Positions 38,001 to 45,448 of a stretch of 64,000 nt of DNA are shown in pieces. Numbering within the stretch: the stretch's first letter is position 1; each line of letters opens with the position of its first letter. A model generated the notes under the pieces. The model was given only the letters and a program-made list of their open reading frames with translations. It was not told where the DNA came from and ran no database searches. The translations under genes were made by a program, and so were the position numbers. The stretch is from Siphonodentalium dalli (Eukaryota; Mollusca; Scaphopoda; Gadilida; Siphonodentaliidae): the NCBI GenBank assembly GCA_032622095.1, contig CP136065.1, positions 97,161,343 to 97,225,342 of the forward strand, in the 5' to 3' direction.

Positions 38001-41000
38001 ATTTTTGGATCAATTCCAAGTCACCTCGCCATATCGCTTCATGACATGAGGATCTTTCGAGAGCTGTGCCTTGAGCAGTTTTAATATGAGATTGAGACAC
38101 AAAAGTACTTTCAACTTTGAATCATCAGATCATGCAACTTGAAAGATCACGGGACCCCAATTTTAAATTTGCATGGTTGAATGAAGCTATTACTATTAGT
38201 CAAAATACATTGTTCTGAACAACAAATCTGGAAAAACAATTGCCATACAGCCTACAGGTACATGTGAGTTCACTTGTGAGCAAGTCACCCAATTTCGATG
38301 CACATTTATTGATTCAAAATTATTTCTGGGTATTCATCTCTGAACAGACTGAATTTAAAACAACTAATACTGATGCCGTACGTCAGTTGTCACATTGACA
38401 TTGTGTAATATATTAATTATTTTGTCGGCAAACACGACGATGATGATGATGATGATGACATTGACTGACTGATGTTAGACGATAAACGATGATGATAAAA
38501 AAAACTTTAAAATTCATGAAATCTCACGCCAAGGTGAAGGTCAATGAGGACTCCAGAGGGGTAATTTAAAAAATGGGAATATTTGAGCAACTAATACGGA
38601 AATTACGATGTTCTGTTTAGTTACTTAGAAGTTAGATTTTCATCAAATTGTTAATAACATACTATCATACTATGATACTAGTAAAGATGATGATGTAAAT
38701 ATTTCAAATCTAAAGTACTAGTAGTCATACGTATTAAGTAATACTAATAGCAATATAATTTACCGTTAATTAATATGTTATAGTACTTGCAAGATCTTTC
38801 AATGAAATTCCAATTTCCACATCTAAATGTCCTAAATGATATATCAATGATGAATGATAGTAAATAAAAAATCCGCCCTCGCTTCGGGATGAAGGACGTG
38901 TAGCTAATTTCAGGCGGCGCTGGTTAGGAACATAAATTATAGTCCGGGGAAAATAATAAAATATATATAGGCTAGATGATAATGGCATCATGCATAATAC
39001 TAGTCTATAGTAATCAAATGAAAATGATGTAAATTATTAATTTAATTATTCAAAATCTAAAGTAAAGTTGGCCTACCTAGTCAAGAATAGTAGCCTACGA
39101 TTTATGTTGGTGTTTTCAATGAAATTTCACAACTTAATGAAAAATAATGAAGTCAAAACATTGCCGCGTTTCCGTTACCACGATTCCGACATGTGGACAG
39201 TCTGTAATTACATGAAAATTCCATGATTCCAATGGATAAAGAATAGTTTACTTTCCAAGCATTGAGACAAAATGGCGTCACGGTCGAAAAAATGACGCTG
39301 CGAAAAAATGACGTTGCACATCGGCACGTGATCGCTACATACGCCACGTTACTCTTTATTTGAGTACTTATTAATCAATTGTACTCTTTTATAGTGTAAT
39401 TGGTTGTCGCGCGCCATACGTCTTGTGGCATTTCTACACAATGGATGTGTAAATACGATATCTACAAAATAATAGAGTACACGTTTCTACTCTTTATTTA
39501 TTTCCGTGTGGTCAGTCTCTAAGATATGTGTTGGTCGATATTAACCCGCTCCACACAAGCTCACCGTAGATCACGGCGAAAAAATCACCAAATAATCCAC
39601 AGTGTGCTTATTACCCCCGGTGTTGAGTGTTTTGCTTATCGCACACTGTTTGCATACTGTACATCCATACGAATTCGTGACAATTGTGATAAAACATCGT
39701 TCTCTCGAAACTTAGATTTAGCACACGCTTCAATACAAAAAACAATTGTTTCCTAAATTCAGAGATCGGTTTACCACTCAGTGGCCATCACCCCATTTCA
39801 TACATAAACTGCTTCACACTTCGTGTACATTTCAACGGCTGTTAATAGCAAGACATATTCTCTGATAAATGTATGTCGGGTATTTTAGTAGTTTCCAAGT
39901 TCTTTAAATCGGACATTTCTTCCTTTGGTTGAGTAATACGATAAAGGTTTGTCGTAATATTTGTTAGCAATATTATTTTTGATCCGCATTTATAAGGTTT
40001 CTGGTGTGGTAAATGAGAAACCTGCAGTAATAAGCCGTAGTTTTTTGTAATAATATGAAGCATTAGTTGTTTTTAACGGAATTCTGAGGCGGTGCATTCA
40101 TGTAAGCGATACACTTTATATTATAATTTATATTTATGGCTAATAATATGATCTTGAGGGCGTTACCATTTCTGATTATGGTTTTCGTGTTATATATGTG
40201 GCCCTTAATGGCTACGACACTACGCTTGTGTTACCTTACTAAGAAATAGACGAATCAACATTCGAGCATTTAACAACAGACAATTAGGTGCGGTTTGGGC
40301 AGACACTCGAATCATTATCTGTTGATTGCTTCACCATACAACACAAGCATGACTGTTTAAACCACTATGTGAACTTGTTGGAATTTACATTCTTCTGTGA
40401 ATGGGGAGGGGATGGACACAAATTAATTAATTACTAATGAAACTTGCGGACGATACGGAACTTTCGATAAATGTAGAATAATCAGGTAGTCATATAATGT
40501 TCCTTTAATAGTACTAAACTGTTCAGACTTTGGACCATTAATCAGCAATACAGAATATATTTCATCCAGGACTGCTCTTAATTTACCTCGTCGCGTGCTT
40601 GGCATGAGGAATAGTGTCCCCATCAAAAGTTAAACTTTAGCAAAACATACCTTATTTCTTGAAGTCATCACCTAGGTCTAAGAAATACTGGGAAAATAAA
40701 CTTTGCAACGATACCTCACCAAGTTGGCTGATGTAATGTCCTGAATTAAAATTCCAAATTCAGAGTTATTTTGAATTTATTGCTTGGCGACTATAATGAG
40801 AGTTAGGAATAATTCATTGCATATTATCGTGATTAATATGATCGTGGATCGTCTGATTTGGATAGTTCATCTCACTTGTGCCTTCGGCATTAAGAATGGT
40901 GACGTTAGTCTTGATTTGGGAGTTATTAACTCCACTCACTCGCGCTGTGCGTTCGCGCATAGAGTTAATAACTTCAAATCAATGCTAACACTACCCTTCT

Positions 41001-44000
41001 TAATTCTGAAGACGCTCGTTGGGGTGATCGATCAATACTTAGTACACATTTCGACAATTTTGTATCTCCAATCTGCTAAAGATGCCCCACCAAGCCTTAC
41101 TAACTTACACGTGTTACGTACCAGAAAATAGTAGAATGGAAGTTCATCAAAACATTTAACATATGCGCAGGAGGCTTTAATGGCAATATCTTTATTTCAA
41201 AAGATGAAGGTTTATCTAGTCGGACGTCAAACAATTAAAACAACCACTTAAATGTATGATAAAAAGAGTTCCTAAACATAAGATTGAATTTGATCAGTGC
41301 CAATTAGTGATACTAACGAAACAAATATGTAAGTCAATTGAACAGCCAGCATTGTCCAAGGTTAACGTTAAAGAGAAATAAGGCATTGACAGTTGGTAGA
41401 TCATGTAGATGAGATTTGTTTTATTTAAAAAATTGATATTGATTTAGATAGATTGGTTTAATTTCACTCAAATCGTCATATATGACAGACATAATTGAGA
41501 CACAATTATTACACAATTTTCAGTACAGTAGAGTGTTGCGCATGCGTTACATTGTTAGTAAAAGGGGGGCAGGCTAACCCGACAGATATATACATATATG
41601 GTAATATCGTGGAGTGGGGTGGGGTGGGGTGGGGTGGTCAATTGGATAGGATCACTATATTTGGCGGTATCAAGGTGTGGGGCAAGGGTTGAGTGGGTTT
41701 AGCTGTATATTTCAGCTAAATGTATTTGCACCTGATCTGGTGTTTATCCTCAGGGTGGGCGGGGGTCGTGTAAAGTGGTAAAGAATTATGAGATAAACCG
41801 GTAATTTTTGCCTCAGGGGGGTTCCATGATACGCTGCATGGGCTTCGCGCAGGAAGTTTGCGATATTAGTTATGATTTTTCTATTTGTTGTCGTGAAGAG
41901 TGCGTTTAATTTGTGCGTGTTTGGCCGATTTGCTGGCGTTCCATGGCTATGGATGCAAGTTGGTTTGACATTTTATGTGTGGAATGCGAAACCGATCGAA
42001 GTATCTGACCATTTACTTGCGTCCACACTCCATGGAATGCAACAGGATCAACGAGTACTCCTTATATTTACAATTATCCTTGCATATTAAAAGAGCACTT
42101 AGCTTCAATTCTCAATGATATCACGTGGCAAGTGGCAACTTTGAGCCTGCACGCGACGTCATATGGCATGATTTCCACCAACCGACGTCTTGAATTTAAG
42201 TAGCGCGAATGCACTTATGAGTTTAAATGAGTAAATATAATTGTATATAAATCCATGATCACCAAAAGAACATGAGGACATAGATTGAATGTTTTGTGTT
42301 GACTATCAATACATGTAGATCTCATGTAACGATAATTCGCGATCGTATGCTATGTAAGCATTAATGTTACAGTCTTTGTCAACATACATTGTTGATCGCG
42401 TCGTCGATTCACATACTTACTCTAAATCTGTTTATTTTAGATTAAAACCGTACGGTAGCTATATCATTAATGTTTACATATCACATTTGGGCATACGAAA
42501 ACTCGTTATTTGAAAATAATTAATAAACATAAGAACAACACTGACATATAGTTTACATGTGCATGCTGATAGCTATTTACATACATTCATGACTTTTCAT
42601 ATGGACTAACTACCAAAGCCTTGCCTCTCCTTATGTGTAATACATGTACTTATTTGTCCAAATGGCGTCAATATGATCAGAACAGCGTGAGAATTATATC
42701 ACAGTGAATTACAAATTTAATACTCATTTATCATTTACCGGAAGAATATACAATTCAATAATAGAGAACTGGTAGTTGAGTGGGGGAGTAGGTCCATAAG
42801 TGGGGAGTCAGTAGTTTACTAAACTGCGTAATTCACAATTTGCAATCCTTCCTTGTGAATATATTTGTGTTTTTAATTCAGTTATCGGAACGTTTAGTTG
42901 CTACAATATATTGCTGAATTATATTGAACAGTTACTTATTACTTTGGGACGAGATATATGGTATTCCGAAAAGAACTTCGTTTATGCTGATAATTTGAAG
43001 GCTTAGGAATAGTCCAATATGAGACTCTTTCCATACGAAATAAGTCCCACATTGGCATGATTTAATCTACACTTTTTCGTCATCTCAGGTTTAAACCTGG
43101 TCTACATAAACCTCTAGGTTTAAACCACCGATTGATAGCTACATCCGTGGTTTAAATCCGAGACCGCAGATCTAAGTGACACATTCGTCACCTCTGGTTT
43201 AAATCGTAATTTCCTAATGCGGACCGTCGCGTTTTATTAATTGCGGAAGTCAATAATTACGACAGAGAGCACATTTTGATTGTAAATTTATAAGCGAGAC
43301 GTGTGTGGGGATAAGTTTTTGTCAATTTAGTTATTTGTTTTGCGTTTTATAAGCTTAAACCGGCAACTGAACCATATAATTCGACCGTCTAGCTAAACCA
43401 GTTTTACCGATGCTAAACCTGATATAACGAATTCGTCTTTTCTCGATCCCGGTTTAGAATTGTCAAACAATCAGATCAAAGGGTGGAGCTGTAAATAATC
43501 TCGAGTGAGAACGTGTCTAAGTGGCGACTGCCGACTGTGCATGTGTTATCGTGTCACAGGTGATTCATTCGCACGCGGGCTTTGCTCAGATATGAACATG
43601 TTCCTTCAATACAATGTTTACAATGTGGCAATCACAAATACTGGTGTTTTCTACGAATTCTCTTGAAGGGTTCAACGTTTTAATTTTGACACCGAAATGA
43701 TGCTACTGCATGATATGTTATACACATAGTTTGCAATCCTAAAATAATAGTGTTGTATGGGTCAAATTTTATAACTTATTATGATGTAGATCAGTCAATT
43801 TATCGGCGAAGACGGACACAAGAGGCTATAGCTATAGCTGTTATATGCCGCATCTTCGGAAACAGATGATAATAAAGCCGCATACGCACATGTACATATA
43901 ATTGACAATAAACTCATCTTTAACCGCGTTGAAGATGTTTGGTGGACACATTATGTTTCTCTTTGCAGGAGATATCTACATCGAAGGCAAGAAGAACGCG

Positions 44001-44168
44001 AGCGGTGTGTTCGAAGCGTTTGACGGGACCGAGCTGTTCATTCCAGACACTTCGGACAACAGGCTGACTGACCCAACTGACGACTGCTTGAGACTGGTCG
44101 ATGATAACTACCGCGACAGTCCATGCAATAATTCTCCATACTGGAACTGGGTCTGCCAGAAGAAATAA
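10750..44168 (+). CDS. secreted PAN + C-type-lectin-like protein, three exons
   Basis: Join 10750-11047, 17127-17330, 43969-44168: 702 nt, 233 residues, all introns phase 1 with GT-AG ends (GGTAAGT, GGTGAGT; TTCAAG, TTTGCAG). Start ATG at 10750 has A at -3 and G at +4; Met codons at residues 3, 5 and 6 are alternatives. Residues 1 to about 22 form a hydrophobic signal peptide. Residues 25-98 hold a four-cysteine PAN/apple-like block (C58, C62, C68, C80). Residues 103-233 are a long-form C-type-lectin-like domain: C103/C118 at the N-terminus, ACEAEGAQLLHIDSPEM with C137 pairing C230, and C207/C220. C162 is unpaired. The EPN/QPD sugar-and-calcium motif is not present where expected, although a WND-like YRDSPC remains, so a classical calcium-dependent sugar site is doubtful. 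Role in recognition or defence is inferred from the family only. Introns are 6.1 and 26.6 kb. Confidence 0.85.
12400..12720. repeat. low-copy repeat fragment
   Basis: Starts TCTCAGAAACCGCTGAATG and continues with GAACGCTGAAATTTG. A loosely similar opening, TATCTCAGAAACGGCTTGGG, occurs at 45460. The open frame 12527-12715 has no recognisable domain and is probably chance. Confidence 0.4.
12870..13745. repeat. diverged tandem duplication plus short tandem repeat
   Basis: Two blocks about 350 bp apart share AAGTGGATATGA/AGTGGATGTGA and GGTTTACTCGTGacGAGGC/GGTTTACTCGTGgcGACGC. From 13575 to 13745 a short degenerate tandem repeat around CCTACCATACACTGAACAC follows (about 28 bases per unit). Confidence 0.6.
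15634..16344. mobile_element. old diverged relative of the AGGTACTCAATC MITE
   Basis: Left side TTAAAGATAATTAATCCGATT, then TTTATTTGAGTCGGCGGACC and CAAAGCTCATAGTAATCAGA, parallels the TTAA MITE family. Right side ATCGGATTATGTATCTTTAA parallels its right end. Both ends carry TTAA (15630-15633 and 16345-16348). The interior is longer than in the young copies, so a later insertion or independent relative is possible. Confidence 0.4.
17127..17330 (+). CDS. lectin gene exon 2: N-half of the lectin domain
   Basis: 204 nt, phase 1 at both ends, so it can be skipped or gained without shifting frame. Encodes residues 100-168: CNGGYQAYIRHK, ICVRYQ, then AACEAEGAQLLHIDSPEMHE, and closes at VWG. Acceptor TTTTTTCAAG is preceded by a T-rich tract; donor is GGTGAGT. 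Confidence 0.9.
17690..18020 (+). mobile_element. SINE of the 'GGACACAAC ... GCGCTATATAAA' type
   Basis: A tRNA-like head (GGTGTGCAATTGTCGGATTG, then TTTAAACTCACG) is followed by TTGTGTCCTTGATCAAG, a diverged form of the GTGTCCTTGGGCAAG block of many marine-animal SINEs. Next come GTCAATGGAGTACC and the 3' tail GGTAAAGCGCTATATAAAC followed by T/A-rich repeats. Related sequence may extend back to about 17520. The reverse strand happens to look like a spliced exon, but this repeat identity explains it. Confidence 0.7.
18355..18740. repeat. degenerate GTGTAC/ACTC palindromic array and poly-C
   Basis: Dense short motifs GTGTAGAAA, TACTCTTT, GTGTACAC and AGAGTAGA in both orientations, none in exact tandem. 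It ends at a run of 14 C near 18726-18739. A shorter stretch of the same style lies at 39355-39505. Likely foldback-element arms. Confidence 0.6.
19764..20176. mobile_element. AGGTACTCAATC MITE, copy 1 (TTAA target)
   Basis: 413 bp. Left end AGGTACTCAATCCGA, right end TCGGATTGAGTACCT, TTAA on both sides (19760-19763, 20177-20180). Subterminal inverted blocks are TTTGATTCGAGTCGAGGAAC and CTTCCTCGACTCGAATCAAA. No coding capacity. TTAA targets are typical of piggyBac and Kolobok elements; which superfamily mobilised it cannot be read here. Confidence 0.9.
20668..21100. mobile_element. CCCTTTCATGAC MITE, copy C, split by a later MITE
   Basis: TTAA at 20664-20667 precedes CCCTTTCACGTCGTG. The body (AGCCATGCATATATAAGAG, AGGTCAAGGTAAATATTG) matches copies at 34306 and 26622. 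At 20827-21039 a CAGTAATGC MITE interrupts it, and the body resumes at ACAAGGCTCCTGATGGGAG, matching GTGAGGCTCCCAATGGGAG of the 34.3 kb copy. The right end is missing. Confidence 0.75.
20827..21039. mobile_element. CAGTAATGC MITE, copy 2, near-perfect hairpin
   Basis: 213 bp, ends CAGTAATGCTCTAA and TTAGAGCATTACTG, followed by TA; the left flank is TG instead of TA. The two halves are near-perfect reverse complements around AAAGCTCTCCCCGAGAGCTTT-like centre at about 20931 (AGCTCTCC/CCGAGAGCT). No open frame. Confidence 0.9.
21130..22980. repeat. large imperfect palindrome (~0.85 kb arms)
   Basis: Left arm 21130-22110 and right arm 22200-22980 are reverse complements. Near the centre, GTCCCAACTCAAAATTGCATG on the left pairs with CATGAAATTTTGAGTTGGGAC on the right. 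Further out, ATCATATTCCACTAATACG pairs with a TGGTGGAATATGAT block. Outer parts contain several tandem units with AACTATCATTGGTGACAAGG, GAAGCATGTTTTTTC and C- or G-runs (21325-21342, 22762-22779). No gene seen. Confidence 0.8.
23610..23880. mobile_element. repeat R1, foldback copy
   Basis: Left half (GCGGTGGGTATTGCTG, ATTTTGTTCTTATACCAG, GTATGTTATTGTTAA) is in the orientation of the 61.7 kb copy. Right half (GGTTCTGTAAC, GCTTTTGTTTACATAACAAA, AACAGCGATACCCAC) is in the orientation of the 6.7 kb copy. Together they make an imperfect hairpin. Confidence 0.75.
24082..24223. mobile_element. small MITE with 15-bp inverted ends
   Basis: AGGAGCTTGGAACTT at the left and AAGTTCCAAGCTCCT at the right are exact inverse copies, 142 bp apart. 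Interior is AT-rich and non-coding. Only one copy was seen; no clear target duplication. Confidence 0.65.
24990..25580. repeat. ~162-bp tandem array inside the 24.5-26.1 kb element
   Basis: Three to four units. CACATACCAAATTTG starts at 25261 and again at 25422 (161 bases), with an older unit near 25093. Each unit carries AAAGGGCCATAACTC, GGGCGGAGCAAACCCATATTC and GAACTTGACCTGTATTTTG. Confidence 0.85.
25735..25985 (+). repeat. interspersed repeat R2, copy 1
   Basis: Contains AAATTGTTCTTGTAGTTTGA and TTTTTAGACCAAAATTTGCA. The reverse complement of this segment occurs at 47250-47400 (CAAATTACAAGAACAATTTC, TGCAAATGTTGGTCTAAAAA). Confidence 0.7.
26488..26610. mobile_element. CAGCCCTC MITE, copy 1, 6-bp target duplication
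   Basis: 123 bp. Left end CAGCCTTCATAATTGGC, right end GAATTAAGAGGGCTG. TGTCCC flanks both sides (26482-26487 and 26611-26616). Interior has GGCTACGGCAATC and GCCGTAGCGGATTGCCGAAG in inverted arrangement. Non-coding. Confidence 0.85.
26622..26809. mobile_element. CCCTTTCATGAC MITE, copy B (TTAA target)
   Basis: 188 bp. Left end CCCTTCCATGAC, right end GTCATGAAAGGG. TTAA at 26618-26621 and 26810-26813. The right TTAA is also the left target duplication of the next element. Orientation is opposite to the 34.3 kb copy. Confidence 0.85.
26814..27293. mobile_element. AGGTACTCAATC MITE, copy 2 (TTAA target)
   Basis: 480 bp, ends AGGTACTCAATCCGA and TCGGATTGAGTACCT, TTAA at 26810-26813 and 27294-27297. 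Very close to copy 1 over the first 180 and last 100 bases, with ~65 bp more in the middle. Confidence 0.9.
27545..27650. mobile_element. CAGCCCTC MITE, degenerate copy
   Basis: TTTTTGGCTTCGGCAAACC at the left and AATTATGAGGGCTG at the right match the family in reverse orientation. The left terminus is degraded (ACTTAATTAAGAT in place of CTCTTAATTCAGAT). Confidence 0.6.
28350..28475. mobile_element. AGGTACTCAATC MITE, right-half fragment
   Basis: TAATCGATATCTAATAACTC, GAGTTTTGATGGGTGGGTTA and the end ATCAGATTATACATCTTTAA correspond to the right third of the intact copies at lower identity. Confidence 0.65.
29105..29266. mobile_element. 162-bp MITE with ~50-bp imperfect TIRs
   Basis: GCCATCAACATTGTTTTTCG at the left faces the reverse complement of AAAGATGATGTTGATGGC at the right; a GATACATTG/ATGTATCAGTA block continues the pairing. 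ATAA lies directly outside both ends (29101-29104 and 29267-29270), a possible 4-bp target duplication. Single copy in the window. Confidence 0.65.
29276..35105 (-). CDS. possible unidentified secreted-type gene, three exons, 5' end missing
   Basis: Minus-strand join 35105-34966, 30680-30523, 29526-29276 is in phase throughout (549 nt, 182 residues plus stop). Acceptors are TTTTTGTAG, ACATACAG and TTTTCAGAG; donors are GGAGG/GTACC (weak) and GCCA/GTAAGA (good). Exon 1 reads SSYMFMYKVLYFSDETYTG. Exon 2 is cysteine rich (YSCGSLVCPPGHPSCKK, NMTCQ). Exon 3 reads CTDTGTRTVPVHVQ and MQPVELSCEL, then a basic stretch and stop TAG at 29276-29278. Even cysteine spacing suggests an extracellular disulfide-rich protein, but I do not recognise the family. 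No start codon or signal peptide was found, and the three pieces may not belong together. It sits inside the lectin gene's second intron on the opposite strand. Confidence 0.3.
30374..30479. mobile_element. CAGTAATGC MITE, copy 3, with three stacked left ends
   Basis: CAGTAATGCTCTAA occurs at 30374, 30397 and 30426, each preceded by TA. A single right end AGGGCATTACTG closes at 30479 and is followed by TA. The interior is reduced to a few tens of bases and the family hairpin is absent. Confidence 0.8.
31758..31849. mobile_element. CAGCCCTC MITE, copy 2, 6-bp target duplication
   Basis: 92 bp. Left end CAGCCCTCATTATTGGC, right end GAATTAAAAGGGCTG. CATGTT flanks both sides (31752-31757 and 31850-31855). 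Shares GGGTTGCCGTAGCAGATTGC with copy 1. Confidence 0.85.
32169..33210. mobile_element. element with GTCGAGTTT ends around a ~162-bp array
   Basis: Left GTCGAGTTTATTGG (near 32171); right a hairpin GTCGAGTTTTTGAAAAACTC GAC near 33185-33208. Between them five tandem units with CGAACTTGTCCGAGATATTG begin at about 32260, 32421, 32583, 32746 and 32907, spacing 160-163. Each unit also holds AGACCCATAACTC and CGAGTTATCGCGCTAACGG. A CCGCCCGC-rich stretch precedes the right end. No transposase seen. Confidence 0.75.
33330..33550. repeat. repeat fragment with GGGTCATTACTATATAGTCC end
   Basis: AAGTCGAAAATTGCAATAAC opens it, GGATGGACACACGGAGGGAC follows, and it closes on TCATTACTATATAGTCCTCC then CGGAGGACAAAA. 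The first part shares the 'GTCGAAAA ... AACTCTGCCAAAA' syntax of the ~162 bp arrays. Confidence 0.55.
34306..34546. mobile_element. CCCTTTCATGAC MITE, copy A (TTAA target)
   Basis: 241 bp. Left end CCCTTTCATAAC, right end GTCATGAAAGGG, TTAA on both sides (34302-34305 and 34547-34550). Interior has two inverted TATTTAAGAGAATG / CATTCTCCTATATA blocks and the AAGGTCAAGGTAACTATTG block. Non-coding. Confidence 0.9.
35171..35282. mobile_element. CAGTAATGC MITE, right-half copy 4
   Basis: Begins inside the family hairpin at GAGAGCTTTCCGATGAATG and runs through ATATTTCCGACTAAATCCTG to GGGCATAACTG, followed by TA. The left half is missing. Confidence 0.75.
35502..36353. mobile_element. hAT-type non-autonomous element with 8-bp target duplication
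   Basis: 852 bp. Ends TAGGGGTG and CACCCCTA. The next inner sequence (GTATCGCGAAT, ATCGCGATACAC; ATCGCGATATG, GTATCGCGACAC) is the GATACATCGC-type subterminal seen in many animal hAT elements. Flanks ATATTGTG (35494-35501) and ATATTTTG (36354-36361) agree at 7 of 8 positions. A short minus frame at 35640-35757 opens MPTRMTDEQVADLFNRRF but is too short to call a transposase. Confidence 0.8.
36785..37036. mobile_element. CAGTAATGC MITE, copy 5, full length
   Basis: 252 bp, ends CAGTAATGCCCTAATTAA and TTAATTAGGGCATTACTG, TA on both sides. Long hairpin as in copy 2, but the left arm carries a 39-bp internal repeat of GAAATATGGCTTGTTGCCAT around 36860-36930. Confidence 0.9.
37040..39340. other. 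lectin intron 2, no recognised features
   Basis: AT-rich. A GAT/ATG run at 38437-38459 is a simple repeat. A pair of ~40 bp related pieces with CACCTCGCC and TGACATGAGGAT lies at 37973-38055. Nothing coding. Confidence 0.5.
39355..39505. repeat. degenerate TACTCTTT/GAGTAC array
   Basis: Short motifs ACTCTTTATTTGAGTAC, GTACTCTTTTATAG, AGAGTACACG and CTACTCTTTATTT occur in both senses, in the style of 18355-18720. Confidence 0.5.
40882..41010. mobile_element. 129-bp hairpin MITE
   Basis: CTTCGGCATTAAGAATGG at the left pairs with the reverse complement of CCCTTCTTAATTCTGAAG at the right. The pairing continues through GTTAG, TTGATTTG and GAGTTATTAACTC / GAGTTAATAAC around a CG-rich loop (CTCGCGCTGTGCGTTCGCG). 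No clear target duplication; single copy here. Confidence 0.75.
41613..41640. repeat. GGGGT pentanucleotide run
   Basis: About five units of GGGGT following GGAGT. Confidence 0.8.
43085..43460. repeat. GTTTAAAC-motif cluster, possible relative of the 52.4-55.0 kb element
   Basis: CATCTCAGGTTTAAACCTGG, CTAGGTTTAAACCACC, GGTTTAAATCC and later GCTAAACCAGTTTTACC and CCCGGTTTAGAATTG recall the inner termini of the element at 52388-55018. Ends are not defined. Confidence 0.4.
43969..44168 (+). CDS. lectin gene exon 3: C-half of the lectin domain
   Basis: Acceptor TTTCTCTTTGCAG is strong. Encodes residues 168-233: GDIYIEGKKNASGVFEAFDG, then DDCLRL, YRDSPC and the terminal WNWVCQKK. The domain's usual EPN/QPD-type calcium site is replaced by FIPDTSDN. 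The stop TAA (44166-44168) lies within an AATAAA hexamer at 44164-44169. Confidence 0.9.
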
Positions 44169-44978
44169 ACTACCATGACAAAACAGTCTGGAATCATATA
44201 GGGTCACTATGGTGCTATTCTGTGTTTGGGATCATTGTGTTGTGTCGAGAAAGTCGAAGTCGATGGGAGTCAAGCTTTACATTGGCAATGGAGTAGAAGT
44301 TTATGCTTTAGTCTTGAAAACATTCACCATAGCACACCATATGTTTGGATATGGGATCTATCCATCTGAGGTAGATGTCTAAGATTTTAATCCCTAAGTC
44401 TACAATACCTGAAATGGTAATATATCAGAACAGTAGAGGCCTAAATGATGTATTTGCCTGTCCGATTTGTCCAACATTCTTCGCGTCAGGAATACAATTT
44501 CCAAATTTTGAATTATTTATTATTATTGTCCGTTTGCTAGCCATTGTCAGCAGAAACGTGCCACAAGTGATCATATATACATGTTCAGTACTTTTTACTT
44601 ATACAGGTATGCACGTATAGTGACGTTCCTAACATTTCCTTGACAATATATGCTCGATATGCGCTCCTCGAACATGGGCATGCCGTTGTGTGAAGATATA
44701 CATGTGTATAATGCCATATTTACACACACTTCCCATATCGTTACGGACACGCGCCCTGAGTCAATGTCTTCATAAACCTATAACTTCATTGAGTCAATTT
44801 CATTCTCATTGACTCAGGAAATCACCGGAGGTTGTCGGATATGAACGACTTGTAGAATGGAGATTTGGATTTAGCGAGAATATTTGTTTTTGTTTATAAT
44901 TATACTTCAATGTTTTAACATTGAAGTATATTGTAATTCTTATTTTTTTTTTTTTTTTTTATTATTATTATTCCTTAA
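44169..44978. other. 3' flank of the lectin gene
   Basis: No second clear polyadenylation signal close by. An inverted piece TATACTTCAATGTTTTAAC / ATTGAAGTATA lies at 44905-44932, and a T-run at 44942-44960. No gene recognised. Confidence 0.5.
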
Positions 44979-45448
44979 AGGTACTCAATCCGATCAGAGG
45001 GTTCCCATCTCAACAAATTCCAACAACAACAATCCGATCAGAGGGTCCTATATTACTCTTTCTTTGGCTTTGGGGTTAAAACATATTTGATTCGAGTCAA
45101 GGAACCCATCAAACAAAGCTCAGAGTTATTAGATATTGATTTTTGAAATTTGTTATTTTCTCGAGATGAGTACTAATAATTGCCCTTAACTTCGTAATCT
45201 GCTCGAGATGTGTACACCAAAACACTATTCAAACAGACAAGGATGGATAACTATAAAATCAAGTGGTAATAATAACGCAATTTTGACTGTGTTCTGGGAC
45301 AGAAAGAATAGAAATAACGAAACTTCAAATATCGATATCTGATCACCCTGAGCGTTGATTGGTAGGTTCCTCGACTCGAATAAATTATTTTTTACCCCCA
45401 AAGCCAAAGAAATAGTAATATAGGACCCTCTGATCGGATTGAGTACCT
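44979..45448. mobile_element. AGGTACTCAATC MITE, copy 3 (TTAA target)
   Basis: 470 bp, ends AGGTACTCAATCCGA and TCGGATTGAGTACCT, TTAA at 44975-44978 and 45449-45452. Same subterminal blocks as copies 1 and 2. Confidence 0.9.

Larger units (their letters stand above)
17331..43968 (+). other. lectin gene intron 2 (26.6 kb)
   Basis: The same intron in the broken upstream copy is 4.7 kb. The difference is filled with the mobile elements and repeats listed between 17.7 and 43.5 kb, plus a possible minus-strand gene. Stretches with nothing recognisable are 18740-19763, 22981-23609, 27651-28340, 28476-29104, 33551-34305, 37040-39340, 39506-40880 and 41011-43080. Confidence 0.75.

Noticed and set aside
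40784-41131. + strand 115-codon frame
   Set aside because: Its middle is the 129-bp hairpin MITE at 40882-41010; no domain.
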